From the NCBI GenBank assembly GCA_964420125.1, contig CAYQQQ010000001.1, positions 310,001 through 374,000 of the forward strand: a stretch of 64,000 nt of DNA, given 5' to 3'. A program made the translations under genes and the position numbers. How positions within the stretch are numbered: position 1 is the stretch's first letter; every line of letters begins with the position of its first letter. Positions 25,060 through 33,621 of the stretch are shown here, piece by piece. The notes under the pieces are model-generated. The model had not been told where the DNA came from. It did not search any database and was given only the letters and a program-made list of their open reading frames with translations. Source of the DNA: CAYQQQ01 sp964420125 (GTDB lineage: Bacteria; Actinomycetota; Acidimicrobiia; Acidimicrobiales; Microtrichaceae).

Positions 25060-25317
25060 GTGAGGACCACCGTGACGCTCGACGAGGACGTCGCCCAGGA
25101 GATCCACCGACGCATGCGGGAGCGGGGCAGCACCTTCAAGGCCACCCTCAACGACCTGCTGCGCCGCGGCCTGCGCGCCCGTGACACCGTCGCGCCCTAC
25201 GACCCGCCCACCCTCCGCATGGGCGTCCAGCCGGGGGTCGACCTCGACAAGGCGCTCGCGGTGGCAGCGTCCCTGGAGGACGACGAGATCGTGCGCAAGC
25301 TCGAGCTGCGCAAGTGA
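25060..25317 (+). CDS. VapB-type antitoxin (second module)
   Basis: 85 residues. Begins VRTTVTLDEDVAQEI, the beta strand and first helix of a ribbon-helix-helix fold, with FKATLNDLLRRGL as second helix; the C-terminal half with TLRMGVQPGVDLDKALAVAA resembles the toxin-binding arm of VapB antitoxins. GTG start set by the leaderless -10 box. Overlaps the toxin start as GTGA. Confidence 0.85.
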   Translation: MRTTVTLDEDVAQEIHRRMRERGSTFKATLNDLLRRGLRARDTVAPYDPPTLRMGVQPGVDLDKALAVAASLEDDEIVRKLELRK

Positions 25318-25745
25318 AGATCCTCGACCTCAACGTCCTCATCTACGGCCTCGACGAGACGGCCCACCACCACCGCACCGCCCGGCCGTTCCTGGCCGAC
25401 GCCATGAGCTCCAGCGAGACGGTGGGCATCCCCACTGCCGTCGCCGTCGGCTTCGTCAGGCTCACCACCAACCCGCGGGTGGTGGTCGAGCCGCTCGATC
25501 CGGCCACGAGCATCGAGATCGTGACCGGGTGGCTGGCGCGCCCCAACGTGATCACACCTGGGCCGACCCGACGGCACTTCGAGATCCTCGGAGAGCTCCT
25601 CGCCGCCGCCGGCACGGCCGGCAACCTCGTCAGCGACGCCCACCTCGCCGCGCTGGCCGTGGAGCACGGCGCCGAGCTGTGGTCCTACGACCACGACTTC
25701 GCCCGGTTCCCCGGCCTCGACTGGTCGTCGCCCGGCGCCGGTTGA
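25314..25745 (+). CDS. VapC-type PIN-domain toxin (second module)
   Basis: 143 residues. Acidic PIN residues seen at ILDLNVLIYG (D5), in the VSDAHLAALAVEHGAEL segment (conserved Asp and Glu) and in WSYDHDFARFPGL (Asp-Phe-x-x-F-P ending typical of this VapC subgroup). GTG at 25314 overlaps the antitoxin's stop. Unlike the first module it belongs to the TA_VapC subgroup with the longer central helices, so the two are not recent duplicates. Confidence 0.88.
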   Translation: MKILDLNVLIYGLDETAHHHRTARPFLADAMSSSETVGIPTAVAVGFVRLTTNPRVVVEPLDPATSIEIVTGWLARPNVITPGPTRRHFEILGELLAAAGTAGNLVSDAHLAALAVEHGAELWSYDHDFARFPGLDWSSPGAG

Positions 25746-25760
25746 ACTCCGACGACCGGC

Positions 25761-26957
25761 TCAGGCCCGCAGCTTCACCGGCGAGCCGGTGCGGTAGCGA
25801 TCGAGCTGGTCGAGGTCGACGTCCACCCCCCAGCCCGGTCCGGTGGGCACGTGCAGGAATCCGTCCTGGTAGCGCAGCGCCTCGCTCAGCAGGTCGGCTT
25901 CGAACATCAGCTTGCCGAACACCTCCACGGCGTGGCCCAGGTCGTGGAAGCGGGCGGCACCGAGATGCGCCAGCGCGGCGGAGCCGATGCCGAGGGGCTG
26001 GTTGTGCAGGATCACCCCCATGCCGTGCAGCGACGCGTAGTCGATGGCCTGCATCGCCGCGGTGAGGCCACCGGGGCGCTCGGCGTTGATCCCCACCGCG
26101 CGCACGGCACCCAGGCGGTGCTGGGTGACCAGGTCGGCGAGCGAGAAGAACCCCTCGTGGGTGAAGAGCGGGATCGTGGTGTGGTGCTGCACCTCGGCCA
26201 GGCCCACCACGTCGCCCACCACCACCGGCTGCTCGGCGGCGTCGATGCCGAACTCCTCGATGGCAGCCAGCGCCCGGATCGCCTCGTCGGGACGGTAGGC
26301 CTGGTTGTAGTCGACCCGCAGGCGCACCTCGTCGCCCACCGCGGCCCGCACCGCCGCCACCGCCTCGCGGTCGGAGCGGATGCCGGCGCCGAGCTTGAGG
26401 CGGACCGTGCGCGTGCCCGTGTCGACGTACCACGCGGCCAGCGCCACGGTGTCCTCGAGGGTGCCGGTGGGCACCAGGCCGCACAGCGGCAGGCGGTCCA
26501 CGCAGCGGCCCCCGAGCAGGTCGTGCACCGGCCGCCCCAGGAGACGGGCGGCGAGGTCGTGCAGCGCGAGGTCCAAGAGGCCCTTGGCCACCTCGTTGCG
26601 GGTGACGTTGCGACCCATCCGCGCCCAGATCGCCCGGCGGTCGAACGGTGAGGCACCCAGCACGTAGCGGCCCAGCGCGTCCTGCACCACCCCGATCACG
26701 TCGTCGGGGCGCACGCCGGTCTCGGGCAGCCACATGAACGCCTCGCCCCACCCGCTGGTGCCGTCCTCGGCCTCGAGGCGGCAGCACACGAAGTCGCCCG
26801 CCTCCCACGGCTCCTCCGCGGCGATGGCCATGCCGAGGCCGTTGGGCGACGCGTCCATCGACGCGCGCGCCCCGCCGCTGAAGGGCATCGAGATCGGGTG
26901 CAGCTCGACCGCGACGATCCGCGGGGAGTCCGGGGCGAGGTGTTCGGCTTCGGTCAC
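25761..26957 (-). CDS. Enolase-superfamily enzyme (mandelate racemase / muconate-lactonizing type)
   Basis: 398 residues. N-terminal capping domain, then a barrel with KLG (Lys of the general base motif K-x-K replaced by R-L-K-L-G), metal ligands in LRVDYNQAY (Asp), AAEQPVV (Glu) and a third acidic position further on, ending with PTGPGWGVDVDLDQL as in mandelate-racemase-like members. The reaction is likely abstraction of a proton alpha to a carboxylate from a sugar acid or dipeptide; the substrate cannot be read out. GTG 26957 with GGGGGAG upstream. Convergent with the second VapBC. Confidence 0.82.
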   Translation of the reverse strand: MTEAEHLAPDSPRIVAVELHPISMPFSGGARASMDASPNGLGMAIAAEEPWEAGDFVCCRLEAEDGTSGWGEAFMWLPETGVRPDDVIGVVQDALGRYVLGASPFDRRAIWARMGRNVTRNEVAKGLLDLALHDLAARLLGRPVHDLLGGRCVDRLPLCGLVPTGTLEDTVALAAWYVDTGTRTVRLKLGAGIRSDREAVAAVRAAVGDEVRLRVDYNQAYRPDEAIRALAAIEEFGIDAAEQPVVVGDVVGLAEVQHHTTIPLFTHEGFFSLADLVTQHRLGAVRAVGINAERPGGLTAAMQAIDYASLHGMGVILHNQPLGIGSAALAHLGAARFHDLGHAVEVFGKLMFEADLLSEALRYQDGFLHVPTGPGWGVDVDLDQLDRYRTGSPVKLRA

Positions 26958-27081
26958 GCCCGTACTCTCCCCCACCCGTGCCTCGTGGGGCCAACGGCGA
27001 GGCAGCACGTCGTTCCCCTCAGGCGCTCGGGGACACGAGACAGCCGCGCTCAGGACTCGCTCGCTCAGGACCGGACCGCGT

Positions 27082-27600
27082 TCACAGGGAGCGGAGCGTG
27101 CGGCGGATGTCCTTCATGAGCAGGACCAGGTGCAGCTCATCGGTGGGTGACACCTCGATCCCGGGAAGCAGGTGGAGGTAGAAGTCCCGTGCCTCTTCGG
27201 TCTCGGCGTGCACCAACAGCCCTCGGCATCCGATGCGCTCGCCCAGCTCGGCGGTGCGAGCGACGACGTCCTGGAGGAGACCGGCGCCCAGCCCCCGGCC
27301 CTCGTGGCGGAGGTCCACACCGAGCCGGGCCAGCAGCGCCATCGGCTGGGGGTAGCGGCCTGCACCCTTGCCCGAGCGCTCCGGGAGATCGGAGCTCCCG
27401 ATCGATGCCATTGCCCAGGCGTAGTACGCCACCACCTCGACGGCATCCTCCTCGGTGACGGCGAGCACCCGTGCGGTCCCCGTCGTGCTCGCCTGACGGG
27501 CGTGCCGGCGAAGCCAGACGTTCTGCTCCTCGGAGCGGCACTCGAAGCGATCGAGCCGGTCGGAGGGTTCCAGGAGCCGTGGAGCGAGGTATCGACTCAC
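27082..27600 (-). CDS. GNAT-family toxin (TacT-like)
   Basis: 172 residues. Pattern LEPSDRLDRFECRSEEQNVWLRRHA at the N-terminus (a variant of the TacT/AtaT opening with the D/E-x-WL helix), then VVAYYAWAMASI, LLARLGVDLRHEGRGLGAGLL with the R-x-x-G-x-G acetyl-CoA loop, and RDFYLHLLPGIEV near the end. Such toxins acetylate charged aminoacyl-tRNAs. The GTG start overlaps the antitoxin's stop as GTGA, the reason for choosing it over longer frames that would lie inside the antitoxin gene. Confidence 0.85.
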   Translation of the reverse strand: MSRYLAPRLLEPSDRLDRFECRSEEQNVWLRRHARQASTTGTARVLAVTEEDAVEVVAYYAWAMASIGSSDLPERSGKGAGRYPQPMALLARLGVDLRHEGRGLGAGLLQDVVARTAELGERIGCRGLLVHAETEEARDFYLHLLPGIEVSPTDELHLVLLMKDIRRTLRSL

Positions 27601-27923
27601 CTCTCGGTGAACGGCGACGGGCGCTGCATGAGCGCTCGGAGACCCGGGAGGTCGCGCGCACCTCGCCGGTTCATCGACTCCCACGCCTGCAGCGCCTCGT
27701 CGTCCAGCTCGAAGCGCGTGCGATCCGCCAGGACCCGTTGAGCGGCGACCGTCAGGTTCGTGACCACGAATTCGGTCAGGTCCGTGCCGGTGGCTGCCAC
27801 GGCACGATCGATCAGCTGGCGCTCCTCGGTGGTGGTGCGCACCTCGAGTCGCTCGCAGCGGCGACGGGTTCCCGCCTTCGTCGTCTCCTGTCTCGTCGGC
27901 CGTGCCGACTTCCTCGGTGCCAT
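27597..27923 (-). CDS. DUF1778 (TacA-like) antitoxin
   Basis: 108 residues. A basic N-terminus (APRKSARPTRQET) leads to the ribbon-helix-helix core LEVRTTTEERQLIDRAVAATG and TDLTEFVVTN, diagnostic of DUF1778 antitoxins, with a C-terminal toxin-binding arm rich in aromatic and acidic residues. ATG 27923 with GGAGGATTCG upstream. It should bind the repeats at 27943-27962. Confidence 0.88.
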   Translation of the reverse strand: MAPRKSARPTRQETTKAGTRRRCERLEVRTTTEERQLIDRAVAATGTDLTEFVVTNLTVAAQRVLADRTRFELDDEALQAWESMNRRGARDLPGLRALMQRPSPFTER

Positions 27924-27942
27924 CGAATCCTCCGGAGCGCGT

Positions 27943-27962
27943 TGTACGGCCAATGTACGGCC
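27943..27962. repeat. Direct repeats TGTACGGCC, probable antitoxin operator
   Basis: Two copies of TGTACGGCC at 27943-27951 and 27954-27962, offset by 11 bases (one helical turn), just upstream of the antitoxin gene. On the minus strand the TACATT between them (27957-27952) could be the -10 box, so DUF1778 binding would block transcription. Confidence 0.5.
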
Positions 27963-27987
27963 GATCATCGGACGGGTCAACGGACGA

Positions 27988-29181
27988 TCAGGACCCTTCG
28001 TCAGCGGTCCCCTTGCCCAGCAACCGGGCAGGGATGATGCGAGCCAACTTGGCCGAGTTGGCGGCCAGCACCGGACTGGCGACGGCCAGCACGAGCACGT
28101 ACACCGCCACGAACGGGGCGAGGCGCTCGTCGAGACCGGCGGCGGCCGCCAGGCTCACCAGGATGAGGGCGAACTCCCCACGGGCCAGCACCGAGAACGA
28201 CACGTTGGCCGCCGCCAGCCGGTCGAGCCCGTTGATGCGGGCAGCGCCCGCCCCGGCGAGCACGGCCAGCACGAGCGACACCACGATCGCAACCGCCGCC
28301 GGCACGAGGACCTCGTCGAGGTCGCCGGGTTGGATGGCGAGGCCGAAGGCGAAGAAGAACAGCGCGGCGAAGGCGTCCCTCAGAGGGAGCACGAGGCGCT
28401 CGACGCGACGGGCGAGCACCGTCCCCGACAGCACGAGGCCGGCCATGAACGCGCCGATGGCGTCGGACACGCCCAGCTGGTAGGCGATGCCGGCCACCAG
28501 CAGGGCGAAGCCCACGAAGAGCACCACCAGCAGCTCGTCGTCCTTCGCACCCACCAGCCGGGCCACGAGCCCTCCCCCGTAGCGGGCGAGCAGGCCGAGC
28601 ACCACCAGGAAGGCGAAGGCCCGCAGGAACAGCAGCGCCCCCTCGGCGACGCTGTCGGCCTGGCCGAGCACAGGGGCCAGCGCCGCGAGGTAGAGCGCGA
28701 GGAACAGGTCCTCGATGACGATGATGCCCAGGATCAGACGTGTCTCGGGGTTGGCGAGGCGACGGAGCTCGACCAGCAGCTTGGTGACGATCGCCGAGGA
28801 GGAGATGCCGGTGACCCCGGCGATCACGAACGCCTCCCGGGTGCCCCACCCGAAGGCGAAGCCGAGCGCCAGGCCCCCGGCCATGTTCAGCGCGAGGTAG
28901 AGGCCCGCCGAGGTCAGCAGCCGCCGGCCACCGCCGGTGAGGTCCTCCACCGAGAACTCCACGCCGAGGTAGAAGAGAAGGAAGATCAGCCCGAACGCGG
29001 CGAGCAGCTCCAGGTCCTCGGGGTGGTCGAACAGCACCGGCCCAGGGGTGTTCGGGCCCACGAGGATCCCCGCCAACATGAAGAACGGGATGGTCGGCAG
29101 CCCCACCCGACGGCCGGCCCGGGCCAGGGTGCCGGCCAGGAGGAAGGCGAGGCCGATCACCACCAGCTCGCGGCCCATCAC
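27988..29181 (-). CDS. CPA2-family cation:proton antiporter (KhtU-like)
   Basis: 397 residues, about 12 membrane helices. Seen: PFFMLAGILVGPNTPGPV opening loop, and GVTGISSSAIVTKLL corresponding to the ion-binding region of CPA2 exchangers, plus GVEFSVEDL on TM3. No C-terminal TrkA-N domain is attached; instead the preceding gene supplies a TrkA-C/RCK protein with an ATGA overlap. This arrangement matches the Bacillus KhtTU K+/H+ exchanger, which serves pH and electrophile homeostasis. Ion specificity is inferred. Confidence 0.88.
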   Translation of the reverse strand: MMGRELVVIGLAFLLAGTLARAGRRVGLPTIPFFMLAGILVGPNTPGPVLFDHPEDLELLAAFGLIFLLFYLGVEFSVEDLTGGGRRLLTSAGLYLALNMAGGLALGFAFGWGTREAFVIAGVTGISSSAIVTKLLVELRRLANPETRLILGIIVIEDLFLALYLAALAPVLGQADSVAEGALLFLRAFAFLVVLGLLARYGGGLVARLVGAKDDELLVVLFVGFALLVAGIAYQLGVSDAIGAFMAGLVLSGTVLARRVERLVLPLRDAFAALFFFAFGLAIQPGDLDEVLVPAAVAIVVSLVLAVLAGAGAARINGLDRLAAANVSFSVLARGEFALILVSLAAAAGLDERLAPFVAVYVLVLAVASPVLAANSAKLARIIPARLLGKGTADEGS

Positions 29182-29663
29182 ACCCCTTCGGTCATGTAGC
29201 GCACGAAGCGGTCGAGATCGTCCTCCCGACAGGCGACCACCAGGTCGTCACGCGGCTCCAGGCGCACCGACGGATCCGGCGCCACGAGGGGCACCGAGCC
29301 CCGCAGCACGGCGACGACGGTGACCCCTGTGCGCCGGCGGATCGCCAGCTCCTCGATCGTGTGGCCCACCGCGGCGTCACCGGCGCTCAGGCGCACCCAG
29401 TCGATGGTCAGCCCGCCCAGCACGTCAGCCAGGCGTTCGGCCGTCTCGGGTCGCAGACGGAAGTGCCCCGAGATGAAGGCCCCGAGCACCGAGGCGGCCA
29501 CCGGGTCGAGCTCCACCACCCGGTCGCCGGAGTGCAGCTCGACGTGGCCGCTGCGGCGGCGCACGGCCTGGAAGGCCGTGCCGTCGGCATCGGTCACCTC
29601 GAGGCGCGCTCCCACGCCGGGGAGTCGGATCGGGGAGGGGTCGCCCGGTGGTTCCATGTCCAC
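29178..29663 (-). CDS. TrkA-C domain regulatory subunit of the antiporter (KhtT-like)
   Basis: 161 residues. N-terminal part (LPGVGARLEVTDADG ... VELDPVAASVLGAFISG) resembles the KhtT N-terminal domain; the C-terminal half (VRLSAGDAAVGHTIEEL ... LEPRDDLVVACREDDL) is a TrkA-C fold that binds small ligands. It should gate the antiporter encoded immediately downstream. Start GTG 29663 or ATG 29657; no strong ribosome site distinguishes them. Confidence 0.82.
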   Translation of the reverse strand: MDMEPPGDPSPIRLPGVGARLEVTDADGTAFQAVRRRSGHVELHSGDRVVELDPVAASVLGAFISGHFRLRPETAERLADVLGGLTIDWVRLSAGDAAVGHTIEELAIRRRTGVTVVAVLRGSVPLVAPDPSVRLEPRDDLVVACREDDLDRFVRYMTEGV

Positions 29664-29715
29664 AGAGGTTCTACTCGCTCACTCCGAGCCGGGCGGGTCG
29701 GGGAGCCAGCGGCAC

Positions 29716-31140
29716 TCAGCTCACCAGGGAGCGGAACGGCCGTGCCTCCTCCAGCTGGAGGCCGAGCTCCAGCAGCAGCGCGTCCTGGCCACCCGACGCG
29801 GTGAACAGCACGCCCACCGGCAACCCGGTGCCGGCATCGTGGCCGAGGGGGAGGCTGAGCGACGGCATGCCGGTGGCGTTGGCCAGCGGGGTGAAGCTCA
29901 CCCATTGCTCCAACCGCTCCATCAACACCTCGTAGGGGAGGTCGCTGGCGAGGTGCCCCAGGGGTGGGGCGACGGTGGCGACGGTGGGGCTCACCACCAC
30001 GTCGTGGTCGTCGAAGAGGTGCCCGTAGCGCAGCGCTGCGCGCCGCATGCGCACCAGGTTGGACGGCGTCCGCCAGATCGATCGGCGGAACCGTCGGGCC
30101 ATCCCCAGGGTGAAGGGGGTCAGCTGGTGCTTGTCGAAGGATGCGTCGTACACGCGACGACCGGCCACGGCGACCGAGAACACCAGCATCGCCCAGTAGT
30201 GCGTGAAGTCCTCGGCGAAGCGCTCGGCGTCGGGCAGCTCCACCGGCTCGCAGTCGTGGCCGAGCTGCTCGAGCAATGCCACCGTCCGTTCGAGGGTCGA
30301 CCGGGTGGGCGCGTCCAGCGGGGCCCCTGTGGGAGCGTCGGACACGACGCCGATGCGCAGCGAACGTCGCAGCGGATCGACCACCTCGCCCACGGCGGGC
30401 AGCAGTGGGTTGCGATGGCGGCGCTCCGCCTCGGCCAGGAACAGGGCGGTGTCGCGCACGCTGCGGGTCAGCACCCCCTCGGCCAGGATGTCCACCGGCA
30501 GCTTCTTGGAGTCGGGCGACGGCACGAGGCGACAGCGGGTGGCCTTGAGGCCGACCAGCCCGCAGCAGGCGGCGGGGATCCGGATGGACCCACCGCCGTC
30601 CACGCCGTGGGCGATGGGCACGACGCCCGCCGCAACGAGCGCAGCAGATCCGCTGGAGGACCCACCGGCGCTGCGGTCGAGGTTCCAGGGGTTGTGGGTG
30701 GCGGTGCCGTCGATGCGCTCGCAGGACGGTGCGAAGCCGAACTCGGGCAACGTGCTCTTGCCCAACGCCACCATGCCCATGTCCAGCATCTGCTGCACGA
30801 GGTCCCCGGTGTGCCCTGCCGGCCCGGTTCCGGCGAGGGCCTCGGAGCCGTGGCGCGTCGGGAGCCCGGCCAGGTCCGCGTTGTCCTTCACGAACATCGG
30901 CACCCCGGGGAACGCAGCGTCGCCCGGTCCCGCTGCGCCACGTGCGGCAGCTGTCCGCCGAGCACGCTCGTAGTCGGCCAGCACGATCGCGCCGAGCAGG
31001 GGGTCGAGGCGCTCGGCCCGGGTGATCGCCGCGTCGACCACCTCGGTCGGGGAGAGCTCACCGCAGCGCACGGCCGCGGCGGTCGCGGTGGCGTCGAGCC
31101 GTGCGAGGTCGTCATCCGCCCGAGCGGTGGGGAACGGCAC
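29716..31140 (-). CDS. Amidase (amidase signature family)
   Basis: 474 residues. Catalytic Ser-cisSer-Lys triad visible: Lys in PMFVKDNADL, first Ser within GGSSSGSAALVAAG and the nucleophile in the following DGGGSIRIPA. Sequence ends with the family's LPVGVLFTASGG segment. Hydrolyses an amide such as an aryl or nylon-type amide; substrate unknown. GTG at 31140 is set by a TAGGGT box 8 nt upstream. Divergent from the secreted protein gene. Confidence 0.9.
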   Translation of the reverse strand: MPFPTARADDDLARLDATATAAAVRCGELSPTEVVDAAITRAERLDPLLGAIVLADYERARRTAAARGAAGPGDAAFPGVPMFVKDNADLAGLPTRHGSEALAGTGPAGHTGDLVQQMLDMGMVALGKSTLPEFGFAPSCERIDGTATHNPWNLDRSAGGSSSGSAALVAAGVVPIAHGVDGGGSIRIPAACCGLVGLKATRCRLVPSPDSKKLPVDILAEGVLTRSVRDTALFLAEAERRHRNPLLPAVGEVVDPLRRSLRIGVVSDAPTGAPLDAPTRSTLERTVALLEQLGHDCEPVELPDAERFAEDFTHYWAMLVFSVAVAGRRVYDASFDKHQLTPFTLGMARRFRRSIWRTPSNLVRMRRAALRYGHLFDDHDVVVSPTVATVAPPLGHLASDLPYEVLMERLEQWVSFTPLANATGMPSLSLPLGHDAGTGLPVGVLFTASGGQDALLLELGLQLEEARPFRSLVS

Positions 31141-31148
31141 GGCCGACC

Positions 31149-31154
31149 ACCCTA
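31149..31154 (-). promoter_or_regulatory. -10 box, leaderless start of the amidase gene
   Basis: TAGGGT on the minus strand, 8 nt before GTG 31140. Confidence 0.5.
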
Positions 31155-31260
31155 GAGGCTGCGCCACGACGCTGTCGGAGCGCCCGCTCCAGGGACAGTT
31201 GCTACACCCCGGCCCCGAGGGTGCCGATGCAGCGGTGAGCCACCCGGAGGTCTTTCCGCG

Positions 31261-32628
31261 ATGTCCCGACGTCCCCACCCTCGTCACGCTGTGCCCGTGT
31301 GCGCCGCCACGGCCCTCCTGCTCGGGCTGCTGCTCGCCATGGGCTCGCCCGTCGACGCCGGCCCGAGCGCGCACCGCGACTCGACCGACGCCGTCCCCCG
31401 CCGCAGCGCGGAGATGGCGCTGGAGCTCGTCTCCCGCACGTTCGACGCCTCCGCGAACAACTGGACCGTGGTCGTCGACGCCACGCTCGACTCCAACTAC
31501 CTGTGCTTCCCCGTGGTGTACGACTGCATCGTCGGGGAGCTGGCCGACCCCGCGAACGCCGCCTTGACGGACCTCCAGTGCCTGTCGCCGGCGTGGAGCC
31601 ACGTCGTCGTCTTCCGGAACCACTGCCTCCGCCAGCTCGGACGCGCCGGTCAGGATGCGCAGTTCCGGTTCACCTACGTGACCGATGCCGGGGTGACCAG
31701 CGGCCAGGTGTCCCTCTCCGTCGAGTTCGGACGGGGGGTGCTGCCCCTCACGTTCAGCCAGCTGGCCAGCGCCTCTCTGGTGGTGGATCTCGACACCGCC
31801 CTCGACCTGTCGACCTCGTGCCCCGACTCCGTCGACGCCGGAGCCGCGGTGGAGTGCACCGCCACGGTGTCCTACCCCTTCTCCTCCGGTCCGGCGATCC
31901 CCGCCACGATCGTCGACGAACCCGACGGCACCCTGATCACCGGCGGCACCCTGACACAGACCGGCGGCACCCCCAGCTGGACCTGCGCCTCGCTGACCTG
32001 CTCGGCGACGGTCAACGCCGGGGAGAGCGCCACCTTCGCCTACACCGGCACGGCAGCAGCATCCGCCAGCGGCGGCAACGGCTCCAACCGCGTCAGGTTC
32101 ACCCTCGGCGGCACCGCGGACCTCGTCGACGAGATCACCGTGGTGGGCAGCGGCGATGCGATCCTGAACCTCGCCAAGACCGCCTCGGGATCCACGGCAA
32201 CACCGGGGAGCACCCTCACCTGGACCATCACCGTGCAGAACACCGGCGGGAGCGGAGGATCCGACGTGGCCGCGTCCACGGTCCAGCTGGTCGACTCCGC
32301 TCCGGCGCAGCTCGCCAACGCGAGCGTGCGCGCCACCGGCGGCGTCGGTGAGTGGAGCTGCTCCGGCCTCACCTGCACCTGCGCCTCCATGCCGGTCGGC
32401 TCGGCGACCTTCTCCGTCACGGGCACGCTGTCAAACGACGTCGCGGCCGGCACGGTGGTGCTCAACGAAGCCGACCTGACCTGGAGCAACGACGTGTTCG
32501 GACCGGACTACGCCGAGGTCGCCGGTGCCGGCATCACCGTGGCCACGACCACGACCACCACCACCCCGGCCACCACGACCACCTACGACGTCTACGACAC
32601 CGAGGCGCCGATCAACTTCGCCGGATGA
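31261..32628 (+). CDS. Secreted protein with DUF11-like repeat domains
   Basis: 455 residues. Signal peptide: basic start, hydrophobic VPVCAATALLLGLLLAMG, probable cleavage near VDAGPSA. Then a Cys-containing domain to about 180, followed by two related Ig-like segments, each with a WxCxxLxCxC or similar Cys cluster (SWTCASLTCSATV; WSCSGLTCTCAS), as in the DUF11/conserved-repeat family of actinobacterial surface proteins. The tail is a Thr-rich low-complexity stretch. No LPXTG or membrane anchor is present. GGAGG sits 10 nt before ATG 31261. Role unknown; adhesion or surface structure is plausible. Confidence 0.75.
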   Translation: MSRRPHPRHAVPVCAATALLLGLLLAMGSPVDAGPSAHRDSTDAVPRRSAEMALELVSRTFDASANNWTVVVDATLDSNYLCFPVVYDCIVGELADPANAALTDLQCLSPAWSHVVVFRNHCLRQLGRAGQDAQFRFTYVTDAGVTSGQVSLSVEFGRGVLPLTFSQLASASLVVDLDTALDLSTSCPDSVDAGAAVECTATVSYPFSSGPAIPATIVDEPDGTLITGGTLTQTGGTPSWTCASLTCSATVNAGESATFAYTGTAAASASGGNGSNRVRFTLGGTADLVDEITVVGSGDAILNLAKTASGSTATPGSTLTWTITVQNTGGSGGSDVAASTVQLVDSAPAQLANASVRATGGVGEWSCSGLTCTCASMPVGSATFSVTGTLSNDVAAGTVVLNEADLTWSNDVFGPDYAEVAGAGITVATTTTTTTPATTTTYDVYDTEAPINFAG

Positions 32629-32656
32629 ACCCGGGAAGGCTCCGACCGACCGAGGC

Positions 32657-33532
32657 TCAGGTGGCCACCGGCACGGTCCGATTCCAGTCCCGCACCGTCT
32701 GCAGCGCCCAGAACGCCGCGAAGAGGCCGATCTCGATCCCCTCCAGCGCCAGCACTGCGTGATCCCACCCGCCGGATGCCATCGAAGCGACCCACACCAG
32801 CAGGCCGGCGACGGGCATCGACACCGCGATCGCCGCGTAGGCCCAGAACCAACCACCCCGCTCGTGTCGCAGCTGCCAGGCGTTCGCCGACACGGCGAGG
32901 GCGAGGCAGGCGAACATGGCCACCGCGCTGTAGCCGTGGGCGTGGTCGAAGAACCCGTCCCAGGAGGTGTAGGCCCACCAGAGCACCAGCAGCACCACGG
33001 CGACGATGGCCAAGCTGGCCTTGGAGCTCCTGTCGCTGCGGGCCAACGCCGACCAGGGGCTCCCGTTCCGGGTGGCCACCGGTATCAGCGCGATGGTTGC
33101 GAGTGCGACCACGCCCATGATCAGCAGAGCCGGCACGTTGTTGCGCACACCGGCCACCACCCACTCCGCCAGCTCGCCGTCGACGACCGGCCGTGCCGGT
33201 GGAGAGCTCGACCAGCAGACCCCCACGTCGGTGGTGGGGATGATCGCCACCAGCGGCGCGAACATCCCTGCCACGTTCAGCGCCACGTCCTCGGCCGTCG
33301 TGCGCCCGGAGATGAAGATCAGGGCCGCGCCGATCGCCATCAGCCCACCCACGAAGATCGCCCTCACCGGGGTGAAGTAGTAGGCGCTGACCGACTGCTG
33401 GAAGCATCCGGCATCGAAGTACTCGATGCCGAGCGAGACCACCAGCAGCCCCACCACCCCCACCATGCCGATGCGCAGGTACTGGTAGGTGCGGACGGCG
33501 GCGTCATCCGGATCGACGGCCTTGAGCTCCAC
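32657..33532 (-). CDS. Multi-spanning membrane protein of unknown function
   Basis: 291 residues with about seven or eight hydrophobic helices (for example GVVGLLVVSLGI, AIFVGGLMAIGAALIF, LLIMGVVALATIALI, LAIVAVVLLVLWWAY, AVLALEGIEIGLFAAFWAL). A conserved-looking SVSAYYFTPVRAIFV segment follows TM1. I recognise similar unnamed actinobacterial proteins but no function. GTG 33532 lies 10 nt after a TAGGCT box (33548-33543, minus strand). It converges on the secreted-protein gene. Confidence 0.72.
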   Translation of the reverse strand: MELKAVDPDDAAVRTYQYLRIGMVGVVGLLVVSLGIEYFDAGCFQQSVSAYYFTPVRAIFVGGLMAIGAALIFISGRTTAEDVALNVAGMFAPLVAIIPTTDVGVCWSSSPPARPVVDGELAEWVVAGVRNNVPALLIMGVVALATIALIPVATRNGSPWSALARSDRSSKASLAIVAVVLLVLWWAYTSWDGFFDHAHGYSAVAMFACLALAVSANAWQLRHERGGWFWAYAAIAVSMPVAGLLVWVASMASGGWDHAVLALEGIEIGLFAAFWALQTVRDWNRTVPVAT

Positions 33533-33621
33533 GTGACGGCCCAGCCTAGATTCCGCCCTGTTGTCCGAGGGTGACCGCAGGTGCCAGCCTCGGACGACGC
33601 CAGCCGACCCGGAGGACCCCC

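Noticed and set aside
32541..32590. ACC-rich repeat as a DNA repeat element.
   Set aside because: It simply encodes the Thr-rich tail of the secreted protein.
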